The translations under genes and the position numbers were made by a program. This document shows positions 62,693 to 64,000 of a stretch of DNA of 64,000 nucleotides, piece after piece. The DNA is from Azospirillaceae bacterium (GTDB lineage: Bacteria > Pseudomonadota > Alphaproteobacteria > Azospirillales > Azospirillaceae), in assembly GCA_031291675.1 (NCBI GenBank), contig JARLIO010000034.1:248001-312000 (forward strand), written 5' to 3'. The notes under the pieces are model-generated. The model did no database searches. It saw only the letters and a program-made list of their open reading frames with translations, and was not told the DNA's origin. Numbering within the stretch: position 1 is the first letter of the stretch; each line of letters starts with the position of its first letter.

Positions 62693-64000
62693 TCACGGCA
62701 GACGCGACACGCCCGCCCGTGATCTTCCCTCACCCGGATTCAGGCCGGTGGCCACGGCGCGACGATCAAGGCGCAGGGTCAGGCAGAAAGCCGAACCGCC
62801 GCTGCGGGCGAAGGCGGCCAAAGGCATGCGGTGCACCCGATAACCCCGGACCTCCAGGGTCGCCTGCAGATCGGCGCTGCAGGATCCCATCAGCAGGTGG
62901 TGCCCGACCGCGAAGGCATTGACCGCCAGGGTCCCGGCGTCGGCCGGCGTCGCCGCAATCAGGCGGTCCGCGCCGACCAGGTCGCCGAGCAGGCCGTTGC
63001 CGGTGTCGTCGAAGGCCCCGGGATAATACAGCACCTCGCCCCCGGGCAGGACACAGAGGCAGGTGTCGAGGTGATAAAAGCGCGGATCCACCAGCCGCAG
63101 CGGCACGACGGTCTGACCGAAGACCCGGGCCACCACCGCACCGGCCCCGGCACTGGAACGCGGGCCGTGGCCGACCCAGAACATTCGGCGATGGGCGTCC
63201 CAGACCGCATCACCGGCCCCTTCGAAGAAGGCGCCGTCGGGCATCACCTCGATGCGATCGATCCGTCCGCTTTGCTGCAATTGTTCGAAGAACCGGCGAT
63301 TGGGTGCCTCCTCGCCCTGACGCTCGGGATGGCGGAACCGGGCCATCAGGGCAATCCGGTCAAGCACAACGGCGGCATTGGCGGTGAAGACCAGATCGGG
63401 CAGACCGGGTTCGGCCGGCATGACGTCAACGACGGCCCCCAGGGCGACATAGGCATCGTGCAGCGTCTGCCAACCGGTTCGGGCCTGATGCGACAGCGCC
63501 GCCGCCGCAGGCGACCATTGCCCGGGATCCATCCACGGGTTGATGGCGTAGCTGACCGTGAAGTGCTCCGGCGCACACATCAGGATCTGCGGCAGGGTGG
63601 CCGCGTCATCGGTCGCGACGGGATCGGCGAGCCGTGCCGCCGGCCAGCCGCCGGACAGCGAGCGCCCCCCCACCGCGTGTGGCGCCAGCTCGTGCAGAAC
63701 CTCTTCCAACGTATCGAGCGCACCGTCCAGGTCGGCGCGGCTGATCGTCAGCGGTGGTGCCAACCGGATCACTGTATCGTGGGTTTCCTTGGTCAGGATG
63801 CCCCGTGCCGCCAGCCGCTCGCACGCCATCCGGGCGCCGCCGGCCATCGGGGTCAGCTCGACGCCGGCCCACAGGCCCCGCCCCCGAACCGCCGCGATTG
63901 CCGGCGAGTCGATGCGCCGCAGCCTTTCGAGCATATGGCGGCCCAGGACGGCGCTGCGCTCCACCAGATGCTGATCCTCAAGCACCGCCAACGCCTCCAG
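62693..64000 (-). CDS. Ornithine aminotransferase-arginine dihydrolase (ArgZ-like) fusion, 5' part missing
   Basis: A frame of 435 codons running off the right edge. The first about 105 residues are the C-terminal end of a class III ornithine-oxo-acid aminotransferase (VRGRGLWAGVELTPMAGG, TKETHDTVIRLAPPLTI). The rest (about 130-430) is a guanidino-modifying domain close to cyanobacterial arginine dihydrolase: MCAPEHFTVSYAINPWM, VFTANAAVV, FYHLDTCLC and catalytic Cys in GGSAFCLTL. The pair would convert arginine to ornithine, ammonia and CO2 and then ornithine to glutamate semialdehyde in one polypeptide. The PLP lysine lies outside the window. Confidence 0.85.
   Translation of the reverse strand: MEALAVLEDQHLVERSAVLGRHMLERLRRIDSPAIAAVRGRGLWAGVELTPMAGGARMACERLAARGILTKETHDTVIRLAPPLTISRADLDGALDTLEEVLHELAPHAVGGRSLSGGWPAARLADPVATDDAATLPQILMCAPEHFTVSYAINPWMDPGQWSPAAAALSHQARTGWQTLHDAYVALGAVVDVMPAEPGLPDLVFTANAAVVLDRIALMARFRHPERQGEEAPNRRFFEQLQQSGRIDRIEVMPDGAFFEGAGDAVWDAHRRMFWVGHGPRSSAGAGAVVARVFGQTVVPLRLVDPRFYHLDTCLCVLPGGEVLYYPGAFDDTGNGLLGDLVGADRLIAATPADAGTLAVNAFAVGHHLLMGSCSADLQATLEVRGYRVHRMPLAAFARSGGSAFCLTLRLDRRAVATGLNPGEGRSRAGVSRLP

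Noticed and set aside
1-64000. CRISPR arrays, integrases, transposases or prophage genes
   Set aside because: None was found on reading both strands. The only repeats are the tandem duplication and two short dispersed families.

Overview
The window looks like chromosomal DNA of a high-GC alphaproteobacterium, probably Rhodospirillales-like. The evidence is a bolA / J-domain / cobS / cobT block, DUF1217 proteins of the alphaproteobacterial flagellar type, a ubiTUV operon, DUF1289 and RHH_4 proteins, and an alaS gene. No phage, integrase, transposase or CRISPR array is visible. Most genes are ordinary housekeeping or regulatory genes. A few patches (26.5-29.3 kb, 38.3-39.7 kb, 59.4-59.7 kb) are clearly AT-richer than the rest.

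Layout. 0-4.2 kb: an esterase, two tandem DUF1217 paralogues, a DUF1289 protein and an aldo/keto reductase. 4.4-8.9 kb: KdpE and KdpD (no kdpFABC here), a small transcription unit with an extended Shine-Dalgarno, and a YaiI-type protein. 9-12.3 kb: an exported hydrolase, a class III sirtuin, a tRNA-Arg(CCU) gene split by a group I intron, and the fluoride channel CrcB. 12.7-15.1 kb: MotA without MotB, a DUF4337 protein and a PadR regulator. 15.1-17.7 kb: ubiT-ubiU-ubiV for oxygen-independent ubiquinone synthesis. 18-20.4 kb: a coupled pair of P-loop ATPase genes, the first with an apparent frameshift near its start and the second carrying several. 20.5-25 kb: small oxidoreductase and regulator pairs (MDR/AraC, LysR/SnoaL).

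25.5-32 kb is the most unusual region: a TraT-type lipoprotein, two near-identical pentameric ligand-gated ion channel (pLGIC) homologues, and pspC-pspB-pspA with a sigma54 promoter and divergent pspF. A collapsed psp remnant lies between the two channel genes. This shows that a psp-pLGIC unit was duplicated in tandem and that one psp copy was then deleted. 32-38 kb: a class A PBP, a CNNM/CorC-type membrane protein and a divergent AlaRS. 38.4-44.5 kb: a degenerate EAL protein, CobT, CobS, a J-domain protein, BolA and an RHH protein. 44.9-50.3 kb: a chemoreceptor, a GGDEF-EAL protein and a TetR-USP fusion. 50.5-58.7 kb: a methyltransferase, and PBP1C with an alpha-2-macroglobulin. 58.9-64 kb: a possibly split small membrane protein, MgtC, rubrerythrin, an EamA transporter with a His-rich tail, and the 3' part of an ornithine aminotransferase-arginine dihydrolase fusion.

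Several genes share themes: envelope integrity (PspABC/F, two class A PBPs, the alpha-2-macroglobulin, TraT), motility and c-di-GMP (MotA, MCP, GGDEF-EAL, degenerate EAL, DUF1217), and low-oxygen or oxidative physiology (UbiTUV, rubrerythrin). All calls come from reading the sequence; no database search was run.
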